From Collinsella sp. An307 (GTDB lineage: Bacteria; Actinomycetota; Coriobacteriia; Coriobacteriales; Coriobacteriaceae): 64,000 bases of DNA. Below the pieces are notes generated by a model, which worked only from the letters and a program-made list of their open reading frames with translations, ran no database searches and had not been told where the DNA came from. A program made the translations under genes and the position numbers. Each line of letters begins with the position of its first letter. Positions within the stretch are counted from its first letter, which is position 1. This document shows positions 1 through 7,817 of the stretch, in pieces. Where the stretch lies: positions 124,001 to 188,000 of the forward strand of contig NZ_NFIP01000004.1 of assembly GCF_002161805.1 (NCBI RefSeq), written 5' to 3'.

Positions 1-37
1 CAACGGGGAGCTTGAGCATCTCGGACAAGTAATTCAT
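1..37 (-). CDS. Start of an unidentified gene running off the left edge (partial)
   Basis: Only the first twelve codons are visible, reading MNYLSEMLKLPV. A strong SD (GAAGGAG at 43-49) lies 5 nt upstream of the ATG at 35-37, so this is a real translation start. The residues resemble the beginning of a PRC-barrel domain (LSE-L---PV), as in sporulation-type PRC proteins or PRC-fused MgtE magnesium transporters. Twelve residues cannot decide between these, so the function is left open. Confidence 0.5.
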   Translation of the reverse strand, partial: MNYLSEMLKLPV

Positions 38-339
38 TAGCGCTCCTTCACGGCAAATCTCCCGGGCACCGCAAGCACCGGGGCGCGGGGTCATATCCCG
101 CTCATATGAGACGCGCAGCGACAGGCCGGCTCAGCGGCCTTCGTGCGGGTAGGCACCCCGTGCGCGCGCCGAAGAAGCACTCGCAGGGGTTACCGACTAT
201 GAGGTCGAGGTTTGGATTTCACCATGGCCCTTTCTAGTAACCCTTTAGAGACAGCCTTGTCACTATAGCACGAACGAGGCACCCGCACGCGCGGAGCGCC
301 CCGTTCGACCTTGAGTAGATTGTTGACGAGTCCGGAGTG
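38..339. other. Intergenic leader region, hairpins but no recognised element
   Basis: This 302-nt stretch separates the stop of the deacetylase gene from the start of the edge gene. It is GC-rich and holds several dyads: AGGCCG/CGGCCT at 123-140, a GCGGG/CCCGC hairpin near 86-100 and the palindrome CTCATATGAG at 101-110. On the minus strand these would lie in the 5' leader of the edge gene. I compared it by eye with M-box, TPP, B12 and Mn2+ riboswitch consensus features and found no convincing match. Confidence 0.4.
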
Positions 340-1707
340 CTACACCTCAGGTATGACCGTGCCCTCGGGCAGCGACACAGTACCCTCGATAACTTCCTCG
401 GGCACGCGTCCGTCAAGACGCATGAGCTCGCTCACGGTAACCAGCGTGTAGCCGCGCTCGCGCAGCCCGTCGATGATGCCAGGCAGTGCCTCGATATCTT
501 GCTCGCGGTTACCGCCGCCATCGTGCATGAGAACGATGGAGCCGTTGCGTGCGCCGTTCAACACCGCGCTGGTGATGGCCGCTGCACCCGGGCGCTCCCA
601 GTCGAGTGTGTCGATGTTCCAGAGGACGTTCGTCGAGATGATGTCTCCCGCACGGGCCCACTCCACCTCGGTAAACGCACCATAGGGGGCGCGTATCATC
701 TGCGGGCGCACGCCGGACGCCTGCTCGAGGGCATCGGCGGCAGAGGTAATCTCCTGACGGAGCGCATCGCGGTCGAGCGTGGGGAGGTTCTGGTGCGCGT
801 TGGTGTGACTGGCGAGCTCGCAACCCGCATCCACGATCGCGCGGCACCCGTCCTGGTTGCCACTCGCCTGGCTTCCCAAGTTGAAGAAGGTCGCCACCGC
901 GTTCTTCTCCTTGAGGATGCGCAGAATCTCGGGCGTGTATTTACTCGGACCGTCATCAAAGGTGAGCGCGATGTAAGGGCCGCCCGCGGGTTCCAGATTG
1001 ATGGAGCTCACGATCATATCGGTCGCAGGCTCAACAACCTCCACGTCGACGGTCTCGCCCGAGCGCTCGCCCCGACGCACCGTCTTTTTGCCGGCCTTGC
1101 CCCATTGCGAGACAAACTGCACCGCGCCGCCCCGCTCCTTTTGAACGCCCGGGGCAAGCGGCGCCTTCTCCTCATGACTCGGCTCCTCGACGTCGGTGCC
1201 GTTTCCCACAGCCACCTCGTCACCGTCCTTAAGAAGCGTTCCGGCAAAATCCTGCTCGGCAACGTTCTCGCCGTTGTAGGTCACGGTGCAGAGCACACCG
1301 CCCTGCTCGTCGATGACATTGCCCGTGATGGAAAGAAGACGCCCGGGTTGCACGCCAAAGTACTCGTTATCGGCAAGCAGGTTGGCAAGCGGCGTGTTGA
1401 TACGGGCGGTCATATCCTGGCCGTTTACCGTCAACTTGATATCGCGCAAGAAGAAATACCAGCCGCCAATGCCCGCACCAAAAAGCACCACGACAAAGAG
1501 CGCAACCACCGCAATCGCTGCAGATCCGCCGCGGCGCGGCGGGCGGGAAGAAGACGGTCGTGACGTGGGGCGGCGGGTCTCTTTGATAGCGGGATAGGTG
1601 CTCTGCGTCCGGTAAGTTGGCGCGACAGCGCCGCCCGACCCATGACGGCGCTTGCCATAATGGAGGTTTGTCGCCTTACCGATTTCTACATGGTCCCTGT
1701 GGGACAT
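340..1707 (-). CDS. Membrane-anchored polysaccharide deacetylase (NodB/CE4)
   Basis: This 455-aa protein has a basic, low-complexity cytoplasmic N-terminus, one membrane segment (about 62-87), an extracellular beta-rich linker (about 88-235) and a complete NodB homology domain. All CE4 motifs are present: TFDDGP (249-254), SHTNAH (300-305) with the two zinc-ligand histidines, RAPYG (339-343), DTLDW (366-370) and LMHDGG (393-398). It probably N-deacetylates peptidoglycan or another cell-surface glycan outside the cell. The ATG at 1705-1707 is chosen because a GAAGGTGG SD lies just upstream; an in-frame ATG seven codons earlier lacks one. The upstream gene at 1852-3234 is a same-layout paralogue with a degraded active site. 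Confidence 0.9.
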   Translation of the reverse strand: MSHRDHVEIGKATNLHYGKRRHGSGGAVAPTYRTQSTYPAIKETRRPTSRPSSSRPPRRGGSAAIAVVALFVVVLFGAGIGGWYFFLRDIKLTVNGQDMTARINTPLANLLADNEYFGVQPGRLLSITGNVIDEQGGVLCTVTYNGENVAEQDFAGTLLKDGDEVAVGNGTDVEEPSHEEKAPLAPGVQKERGGAVQFVSQWGKAGKKTVRRGERSGETVDVEVVEPATDMIVSSINLEPAGGPYIALTFDDGPSKYTPEILRILKEKNAVATFFNLGSQASGNQDGCRAIVDAGCELASHTNAHQNLPTLDRDALRQEITSAADALEQASGVRPQMIRAPYGAFTEVEWARAGDIISTNVLWNIDTLDWERPGAAAITSAVLNGARNGSIVLMHDGGGNREQDIEALPGIIDGLRERGYTLVTVSELMRLDGRVPEEVIEGTVSLPEGTVIPEV

Positions 1708-1851
1708 AGGATCCACCTTCCCCGGCAATCCAATGACATAGAGATGCGCTCAGCGTAGTTGTTTGCCCAGTTCATCGCAAGTAACTCAATCGTGAGTTGC
1801 TCCCCTATCAATCATACGTTGTTCCTCTAGGCGGACTTGCGCGCGACCCCG

Positions 1852-3234
1852 CTACTCCTCCTCTTCGGGGATAACCGGAAGCGACGCGCCCTCGGGCATA
1901 CCCACCTTAGTGAGGTCGACCTCTTCCCGCAGATCGACGTCGCTCTTGATGAGCTCGGAGAGCGTAACGAGGGTATAGCCCTCCTCCTGCAGGCGATCGA
2001 TGATTTGGGGGAGCGCCTCGAGCGTCTGCTCGCCGGTTGCATCGCCGTCGGTCAGAAGGACGATGCTGCCCGCCCGAACGGAGCCCACCACCGTGTCTGT
2101 GACCTCGTCGGCACCCGGGACAAGCCAATCGCCCGAGTCGACGTTCCACGAGACCACGGCGCTCACCAAATCCATCGCCTGCGTCCAGTTCTCGAGGCTG
2201 AATGAGGCATACGGCGCGCGCAGAACCGTCGGGCGCACGCCGGAGGCGGCCTCGATCGCATCGGCACCGCGCTCGATCTGGGAGCGGACCTCATCTGCGG
2301 AAAGACCGGTAAGGTCGGTATCGCTATAGGTGTTGGAGCCTATCTCGCAGCCCGCATCCGCAATGGCGCGCGCGGCAGTCGGATTCGCCTCCGCCGCATC
2401 ACCTTGCAGGAAGAACGTCGCCTTGACACCCTTCTCGGAAAGGATGGAAAGGATCTGCTCGGTATAGGAGCTCGGACCCTCGTCAAAGGTAAGAGCGACG
2501 AGCTTCTCGCTGTCCTCGGTAAAGACCGAAGCCTGGGCAATCTCGCAGTTGACGACCTCTTGCACAATGCCGCGGTCAGCGGTGATGCCCGAGACCTTGC
2601 CTGTCCAGATCTCGGAGCGACCGGGCCGGCCCCACGTCTTCACGTACTGGATGGCACCCGTGCCGTCGATAGTGACCGTGGGCATGATGTCGGTTGCCTG
2701 GACGTCGTGCTCCTCATACACGTCGGCCCCGTCGTCGACGGTAAGCTCTTCGCCGCCGGTGAGCTTCGTCGTCTCATAGGCGTCGGCCGGAACTTCCTCC
2801 CCGTTCAGCGTGACGGTATAGCGCGCACCGGCGCCGCGCTCGAGCACGGAGTCGTCAACAGCCAAAAGATTGCCGGAATCGTATTCCTCGGCAAGCCCGT
2901 TGTCTTCGATAAACTGTGCGATTGTCGAGTTGATGCGCGTGCTCGCGGGCTCACCGTTGTAGGTGATGTCCACCGAGCGGTTGAGGTACCAGATGACGGT
3001 CGCCAAAAAGAACAGGAAGGCGCAGCCAATCGCCAGGTAGGCGTAGGGCTTGCGCGTGTTGGGACCGCTGACGCGAAAACCGCTCCGGCGCCTGCCAAAG
3101 CCCTGGGAATGGTTGAGGTACGTGGCACCCGGACGGCGACGCGCACGCGCGCGCCCCTGCGGTAGCTGATAGCCCCCTTTACCCGTACGCATCGTCGGGC
3201 GGGGCGATGAGTAGGAGGTTCTACGTTTAGGCAA
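1852..3234 (-). CDS. NodB-fold deacetylase paralogue lacking its metal site (probable pseudoenzyme)
   Basis: This 460-aa protein matches its downstream neighbour in layout and nearly residue for residue in spacing: basic tail, one membrane segment (about 65-84), beta-rich linker, NodB domain. Each catalytic motif is altered. TFDDGP is TFDEGP (249-254), SHTNAH is SNTYSD (300-305, both histidines lost), RAPYG is RAPYA (339-343) and LMHDGG is LLTDGD (393-398). Without both histidine zinc ligands it is unlikely to deacetylate; a glycan-binding or regulatory role is inferred. The start is set to TTG (3232-3234) because AGGAGG lies 7 nt upstream. The in-frame ATG 16 codons earlier would place that SD inside the gene. 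Confidence 0.8.
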   Translation of the reverse strand: MPKRRTSYSSPRPTMRTGKGGYQLPQGRARARRRPGATYLNHSQGFGRRRSGFRVSGPNTRKPYAYLAIGCAFLFFLATVIWYLNRSVDITYNGEPASTRINSTIAQFIEDNGLAEEYDSGNLLAVDDSVLERGAGARYTVTLNGEEVPADAYETTKLTGGEELTVDDGADVYEEHDVQATDIMPTVTIDGTGAIQYVKTWGRPGRSEIWTGKVSGITADRGIVQEVVNCEIAQASVFTEDSEKLVALTFDEGPSSYTEQILSILSEKGVKATFFLQGDAAEANPTAARAIADAGCEIGSNTYSDTDLTGLSADEVRSQIERGADAIEAASGVRPTVLRAPYASFSLENWTQAMDLVSAVVSWNVDSGDWLVPGADEVTDTVVGSVRAGSIVLLTDGDATGEQTLEALPQIIDRLQEEGYTLVTLSELIKSDVDLREEVDLTKVGMPEGASLPVIPEEEE

Positions 3235-3320
3235 TGGTTCTCCTCCTCGCCATGGGGACGGGACCCCGTATGTGTGAGGCAAGCGCGCGGCGCCGCGTCC
3301 CGTCGTCGGCGCCGTGAGCG

Positions 3321-4079
3321 CTACTTGCCCTTCTTCTTGGTATCGGTGCCCGCAGCCTTCTTGAATTCGCTCTTGAAGGCCCGGAACATTCCCTTGGTCT
3401 TGCCGAGTTGGCGCCCAACGGCGCGCGTGCCCTTCTCTACGGCAACCGAACCGTGATCGTCGAGGACCTTGGCACCCTCTTTCACCTTCGCGCTCACCTT
3501 GACGGTGACCTCTGCGGCGCGAGCGGCGGCACCGCCCGAGACCTCGAGGTCGGCCACGGCATCGTCAACGATCATGCAACCGTCGCGGTAGCCGCGCAGA
3601 TACTGAGCGGGCATCTCGACATCGCCCAAAAGAACGCTTGCCGTGGCGCCGCGCGTCAGCGCGTAATGGGAGACCGCGCCGGTCTTGGGATCGAAGGTCG
3701 CATCGGCGCAATACCCCAGCGAGCTTCCCGATTGGGTGCGAACATCCATGCCCGTCCAAATGAGACAGCGATCCAAATCGATACCCAGCCGCTTTGCCGC
3801 GGCTTTGTCGAAAGACGCCTTCTCATCGACGGCGCAAAGGACGCCCTCGAACGGCTCGAGGGCGTCGTACGCTACAAAGAAGTCCGGGCGCTTGACCATG
3901 CCGGCTATCTCGGGCGGGGTGCACATGAAGCCCAGGAGGCGCGAACCCTCGGGGGTGAAGACGGGAAAATGGATCTTGCCCATCTTCTTCGGGCGCACCG
4001 GCGTGCCGTCTTTGGCGGTACGCTTACCCGCGGGCGGCACACGGTAGAGCTTGATGCCCTGAAAATCCTGTGCGCGCAT
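3321..4079 (-). CDS. PRC-barrel domain protein
   Basis: This 252-aa soluble protein carries one clear PRC-barrel-like beta segment (about 120-175, with GYCADATFDPKTGAV and a following ALTRG) and probably a more divergent first copy (about 30-100). The C-terminus is lysine-rich and may be disordered or bind nucleic acid or membrane. No catalytic motif is visible. The ATG overlaps the stop codon of the upstream YtxH gene (TAATG), so the two are translationally coupled. PRC barrels often act as small adaptor domains in photosystem, RNA-processing or sporulation proteins; the role here is unknown. Confidence 0.6.
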   Translation of the reverse strand: MRAQDFQGIKLYRVPPAGKRTAKDGTPVRPKKMGKIHFPVFTPEGSRLLGFMCTPPEIAGMVKRPDFFVAYDALEPFEGVLCAVDEKASFDKAAAKRLGIDLDRCLIWTGMDVRTQSGSSLGYCADATFDPKTGAVSHYALTRGATASVLLGDVEMPAQYLRGYRDGCMIVDDAVADLEVSGGAAARAAEVTVKVSAKVKEGAKVLDDHGSVAVEKGTRAVGRQLGKTKGMFRAFKSEFKKAAGTDTKKKGK

Positions 4080-4453
4080 TACGCCTCGGCAGCAGCCTCT
4101 GCGGCGGGAGCGACCTCAACCTCAACGTCCATGGCGGGCGTCACGTTGCCGGAAGAAACGGCCTCGTTGATGGTCTCGCGCAGCTGATCCATGCGCTCGC
4201 GGGCGAGGTCGACCTTGGCGCGGAGCTCATCGGTCTTGGCATCGACCATGGGACCAAAGTCGTTCATGGCAGTGCGGACCTGCTCGGTGCCCTGCTCATA
4301 GAAGTCGCGGGCGTTATCCCACGCGTCGTTGGCCATATCGCTCGCCATCGCACGGGTCTCCGCACCCGAACGCGGTGCGGTGAGGATGCCGATGATTGTA
4401 CCGGCGGCGGCGCCGATGACGGCACCGGCAACAAAGCTGAACGTCTTACCCAT
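4079..4453 (-). CDS. YtxH-like small membrane protein
   Basis: This 124-aa protein has an N-terminal glycine-rich membrane segment (about 3-26), then the TAPRSGAETR motif typical of YtxH/GvpP-like proteins. A long amphipathic helical region (about 35-100) and an acidic Ala/Glu tail follow. The start at 4451-4453 is preceded by GGAAGGG at good spacing; an earlier in-frame ATG lacks this. YtxH proteins are stress-associated membrane proteins of unclear function. It is the first gene of a two-gene unit with the PRC-barrel protein. Confidence 0.7.
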   Translation of the reverse strand: MGKTFSFVAGAVIGAAAGTIIGILTAPRSGAETRAMASDMANDAWDNARDFYEQGTEQVRTAMNDFGPMVDAKTDELRAKVDLARERMDQLRETINEAVSSGNVTPAMDVEVEVAPAAEAAAEA

Positions 4454-4571
4454 GTCGATCCCTTCCGTGAGATTCATATCTACAGGTGCGCTTCATTATA
4501 CCCGCATAGCGCGGCATCGAGCAGATGCGCCCGATAAACGGCGCATCCCGTCTGCTCCCTATGAACGTTTG

Positions 4572-5231
4572 CTACTCGACGTGCGCCGCAGCGGCGCCAC
4601 CAAAGACGGCGCCACTCGCGATGTCCTCGGTATGCGGGGCATCCTCAGCCTCATCGGCGAGTGGCTCGGCCACCTCTTCGTCGGCGGCGACATCCTCGGC
4701 AACGTCCTCAGCAGGTTCCTCGGCAGCAGTCTCGTCGCCCTCGGGCGTGCCCTCCCCGCGCAAGCTCGACACCAACTGGGTGAGCGCGGCGACCGTGCCC
4801 TCAAAGTCGGGCGCGGGGGCATCGGGGTTGACGAACGCCCACTGCATCATGAACGCCGCCGAAGACAGGGCGCCAATGGTAAGCGCATCATCGGGGCACC
4901 CGAGCTCGATGTCAAAGAGGCGCGGATCCTCTGCAACGCCACGGGTACGACCAAAGGAGATATCGCCCGCGAGCCCCGTCTGGTTCATGATCTCAACGGT
5001 GAGATGCTCAAGCAGGTGCGCGAGCTCGGTATCGCCCATGCAGTCCTGGAACTTCTCGCCCGCGTCTCCATAGCAGGCGTGCTGGGCAATGGCCGGAGCC
5101 AGATAGTAGACGCGCGCCGTCGCCTCAATATCCTCGGAGGTGCGCACCGGCATGCCGGGGTTCACCAGGACGCGGGCACGAAGCTTGTCCTCGCCCACAT
5201 GGATCTTCATGATGTTGAACAGGTCTGCCAT
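4572..5231 (-). CDS. Stand-alone protein similar to the N-terminal domain of cyanophycin synthetase
   Basis: This 219-aa soluble protein has a core with HLLEH at 72-76, E80 four residues on, and FGRTR at 93-97. That block resembles the N-terminal domain of cyanophycin synthetase CphA, which carries a cryptic zinc-peptidase-like site. HxxEH is also the inverted zinc motif of M16 peptidases. No ATP-grasp or Mur-ligase domain is attached and no cphA lies nearby. The C-terminus (about 163-205) is a very acidic Glu/Asp/Ala tail. The start is the ATG at 5229-5231. The family assignment is by eye and the function is unknown; a metal-dependent peptidase acting on acidic or Asp-rich substrates is one possibility. 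Confidence 0.5.
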   Translation of the reverse strand: MADLFNIMKIHVGEDKLRARVLVNPGMPVRTSEDIEATARVYYLAPAIAQHACYGDAGEKFQDCMGDTELAHLLEHLTVEIMNQTGLAGDISFGRTRGVAEDPRLFDIELGCPDDALTIGALSSAAFMMQWAFVNPDAPAPDFEGTVAALTQLVSSLRGEGTPEGDETAAEEPAEDVAEDVAADEEVAEPLADEAEDAPHTEDIASGAVFGGAAAAHVE

Positions 5232-5312
5232 GGCTGTCCGACCTTTCTGCCCTGCGCGCCTCGCGGCGGGCACATCTCGCGGCTCTATGCTCGATATTCT
5301 AGCGCAGTCGAC

Positions 5313-6716
5313 CTATCGGGCATCGCCCGCGGCCTCATCGGAGCGCGCCTCGTGTGCAGCGCCCGCCGACGCCGCGTCGCCAGAGTCGTTCGTGTTGGCT
5401 ACATTGCCCTGCTCAGCGGGCGTCTCGCTCTCCTCGGGAGCCGTCACGCGGATAAGCGAGATACGCTGTCCGCGCATGGACTGGACTTTGAACTTGTAAC
5501 CGTTCTGCTCAAAGATCTCGCCGATACTCGGCACCGAGTCGCAGAAATCCATGATCCAGCCGGCGATGGTCTCGTAATCGTCGCTCTCCTCAATGGGCCA
5601 GCCAAGCTCGGCGGCATCGTCGCAGCTAAAGCGACCGTCCACCAGCCACTCGCGGCGCGAGAGGCGCGTGAGGTACTTGTTGTCGGGATCGAACTCGTCC
5701 TCGATCTCGCCCACGACTTCCTCGACGATGTCCTCGATGGTGATGACGCCAGCCGTTCCGCCGTACTCGTCCACCACCACGACCATGCGCTCGCGCGCCG
5801 TCTGCATCTCGGAGAGCAGAGGCAGGATGTCTTTGGTGTCAGGCACGAACGTGACATCGCGCAGGCTCGTGCTCACCGGGCGCTTGCCCTCGCTCGACAG
5901 CGCGAGCTCGATCAGATCCTTGATGTGCGCGATGCCCACAACGTTGTCGGGGTCCTCGTGGTAAACCGGCACGCGCGAAAAGCCGGTCTTGCGCATGACG
6001 TCGAGCACCTGCTCGACCGTGTCGGTGTCCTCAACCATCTCAACATCCACACGCGGGACCATGACCTCGCGCGCCACAGCGTCGCCGAGGTCAAAGATCT
6101 CGTGAATCATGCGCTTCTCTTCGTCGCGCATGCCATCCTGCTCGGAGACCATGTACTTGATCTCCTCCTCGGACACGTTCTGACGGTCGTCAGCGCTCTT
6201 GATGCCAAGCAGCGCCGAGATGCCGTTGGCAGACGCCTGAGTGAGCCACACGAGCGGGCGCGCGATCTTGCGGAAGAACATGATGGGGCCGGCAACGGAC
6301 TTGGCCATGCCCTCGGCGTCGGAGAGGCCGATGCGCTTGGGCACGAGCTCGCCGATGACGATCGAGAGGTACGAAACGATAAGCGTGATGACGATGGGCG
6401 AGGCAACCGGGGCGATCGCGGAAAGCGGAGGGATGCCAAAGGACTCCACCCACGTCGTCAGCGGGTCGGAAAGCGTGTTGGACGAGACGGTTGCCGAGAA
6501 GAAGCCCACGAGCGTGATGGCGACCTGGATGGTCGCGAGGAAGTCCGTCGAGTCAGCGGCAAGCTCGAGAGCGGCGGTCGCGCGCTTGTCGCCCTCCTCG
6601 GCATCGTGCTCGAGGCTGGCGCGCTTTGCGGTGGTGAGCGCCATCTCCGACATGGAGAAATAGCCGTTCAGCAGGGTGAGAAGAAGCGTGGCAACAATGG
6701 ATATCGCAATGCCCAT
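5313..6716 (-). CDS. CNNM/CorC-HlyC family membrane protein with CBS pair
   Basis: This 467-aa protein has the standard order: DUF21/CNNM membrane domain (about 1-180), a CBS pair (about 205-330, with MVPRVDVEMV and MVVVVDEYGG) and a C-terminal CorC_HlyC domain (about 345-430). A polar tail rich in Asp, Glu and Ala follows. Members are linked to magnesium or cobalt efflux or homeostasis; the older name hemolysin C is misleading. The ATG at 6714-6716 is the only good start, though its GGGAGG SD sits a long 14 nt upstream. The gene lies downstream of the hemolysin III gene on the same strand. Confidence 0.88.
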   Translation of the reverse strand: MGIAISIVATLLLTLLNGYFSMSEMALTTAKRASLEHDAEEGDKRATAALELAADSTDFLATIQVAITLVGFFSATVSSNTLSDPLTTWVESFGIPPLSAIAPVASPIVITLIVSYLSIVIGELVPKRIGLSDAEGMAKSVAGPIMFFRKIARPLVWLTQASANGISALLGIKSADDRQNVSEEEIKYMVSEQDGMRDEEKRMIHEIFDLGDAVAREVMVPRVDVEMVEDTDTVEQVLDVMRKTGFSRVPVYHEDPDNVVGIAHIKDLIELALSSEGKRPVSTSLRDVTFVPDTKDILPLLSEMQTARERMVVVVDEYGGTAGVITIEDIVEEVVGEIEDEFDPDNKYLTRLSRREWLVDGRFSCDDAAELGWPIEESDDYETIAGWIMDFCDSVPSIGEIFEQNGYKFKVQSMRGQRISLIRVTAPEESETPAEQGNVANTNDSGDAASAGAAHEARSDEAAGDAR

Positions 6717-6806
6717 AAGGCGAAATCAAACCTCCCAGGTCTGGTAGATACAAGTGCCGGAGCTGTTCCGGCGAGCGGCGTGGGCGCGCAGAGGCGCGGA
6801 GTCACA

Positions 6807-7625
6807 TTAGATCACGTACAAGATCACCGCCATGAATTGGAATATGCTGCCGGCAAGCACCCACAGGTGCCAGACACTGTGCATATAGCGAACCTTCTTC
6901 ATAACGTAGAAGGCGCAGCCGATGGTGTAGCAGAGACCGCCCACGGTAAGCAGGGCGAGCGCAACGGGATCGAGCGCGGCGATGAGCTGTGGCAGGCGGA
7001 AGACCACGAGCCAACCCATGCAGAGGTAGATGATGACGGTGACCCAACGCGGCTGGCGCTGGCGGCCGATGATCTCAAACGAGATCCCGGCGAAAGCGAG
7101 CGCCCACACGACCACAAACATCACGATGCCGCCGGCGTCTGCCAAGGTAACGAGGCAAAACGGCGTATAGCTGCCAGCAATAAGCAGGTAAATGCTGCTG
7201 TGGTCGATAATGCGGAAGACACGTTTGGCGGCAGGCACCTGGATAGCGTGATAGAGCGTGGAGGCGAGGTACTCGAGGATAAGCGTCACGCCAAACACGA
7301 TCGCCGAGGCAATGTGCGTGGGCTCGGCACCGCCAAGGGCAGCCTTAACAATCAGAAGGACGAGGCCAGCAATAGCAAGCAGAACGCCGATGCCGTGCGT
7401 GATGGAATTGGCAATCTCCTCGCCCAGCGTATAGAGAGGCAGCCCCTTTTCAGAGGCGTCCTCGACGCGGGGATATTTGGGGCAGGATTTGCGGCGCTTG
7501 CGGCACGTGGCGCATACGTCAACCTCCCCGGAGGGAGTAGCGCCATCCTCAAGCGGAATGGACACGGGCGCATTGGCAGCGCCCGAGGTACTTCGCGGTG
7601 AAGAACTGTCGCTAGAAGCAGACAT
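6807..7625 (-). CDS. Hemolysin III / TrhA (PAQR) family membrane protein
   Basis: This 272-aa protein has seven predicted membrane segments. It carries the family motifs EEIANSITHG, LASTLYHAIQ, FRIIDHSSIYLLIAGSYTPF and HSVWHLWVLAGS, whose histidines form the metal site of PAQR proteins. A 70-residue cytoplasmic tail precedes the core and holds a cysteine cluster (C38, C41, C48), which is unusual for TrhA. The family affects membrane-lipid homeostasis or energetics. The ATG at 7623-7625 is preferred because GGAGG lies 13 nt upstream; a TTG four codons earlier is only 1 nt from that SD. Confidence 0.85.
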   Translation of the reverse strand: MSASSDSSSPRSTSGAANAPVSIPLEDGATPSGEVDVCATCRKRRKSCPKYPRVEDASEKGLPLYTLGEEIANSITHGIGVLLAIAGLVLLIVKAALGGAEPTHIASAIVFGVTLILEYLASTLYHAIQVPAAKRVFRIIDHSSIYLLIAGSYTPFCLVTLADAGGIVMFVVVWALAFAGISFEIIGRQRQPRWVTVIIYLCMGWLVVFRLPQLIAALDPVALALLTVGGLCYTIGCAFYVMKKVRYMHSVWHLWVLAGSIFQFMAVILYVI

Positions 7626-7749
7626 GTACTGAGTCAATCCTCCAACATAGACTGCTCATAACTATAGCAGATAGCTCCCCTGCTAACGTAAGAGACATAA
7701 AAAGAAGGGCGGCAGCGTGCTCCTGAGGCCGCACGCTCACGGCAGGTTG

Positions 7750-7787
7750 AAAAAGATGGCCGGAGCGATAAGGGTAGCCCCGGCCAT
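7750..7787 (-). terminator. Rho-independent terminator after the DUF362 gene
   Basis: An 8-bp stem (ATGGCCGG 7756-7763 with CCGGCCAT 7780-7787) is followed on the minus strand by CTTTTT. It lies 30 nt past the stop of the gene ending at 7818. Confidence 0.75.
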
Positions 7788-7817
7788 TTTGTATAACGAC
7801 AATATGTGTCCCAGCGA

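Noticed and set aside
38-339. Riboswitch (M-box, TPP or Mn2+) in front of the edge gene
   Set aside because: Hairpins exist, but the conserved cores of these classes are not recognisable by eye. A covariance search (Infernal/Rfam) would decide.
4329-7601. A 1090-codon plus-strand open frame
   Set aside because: It is antisense to the YtxH, CphA-like, CNNM and hemolysin III genes, has Arg/His-rich composition typical of the complement of GC-rich genes, and lacks an SD.
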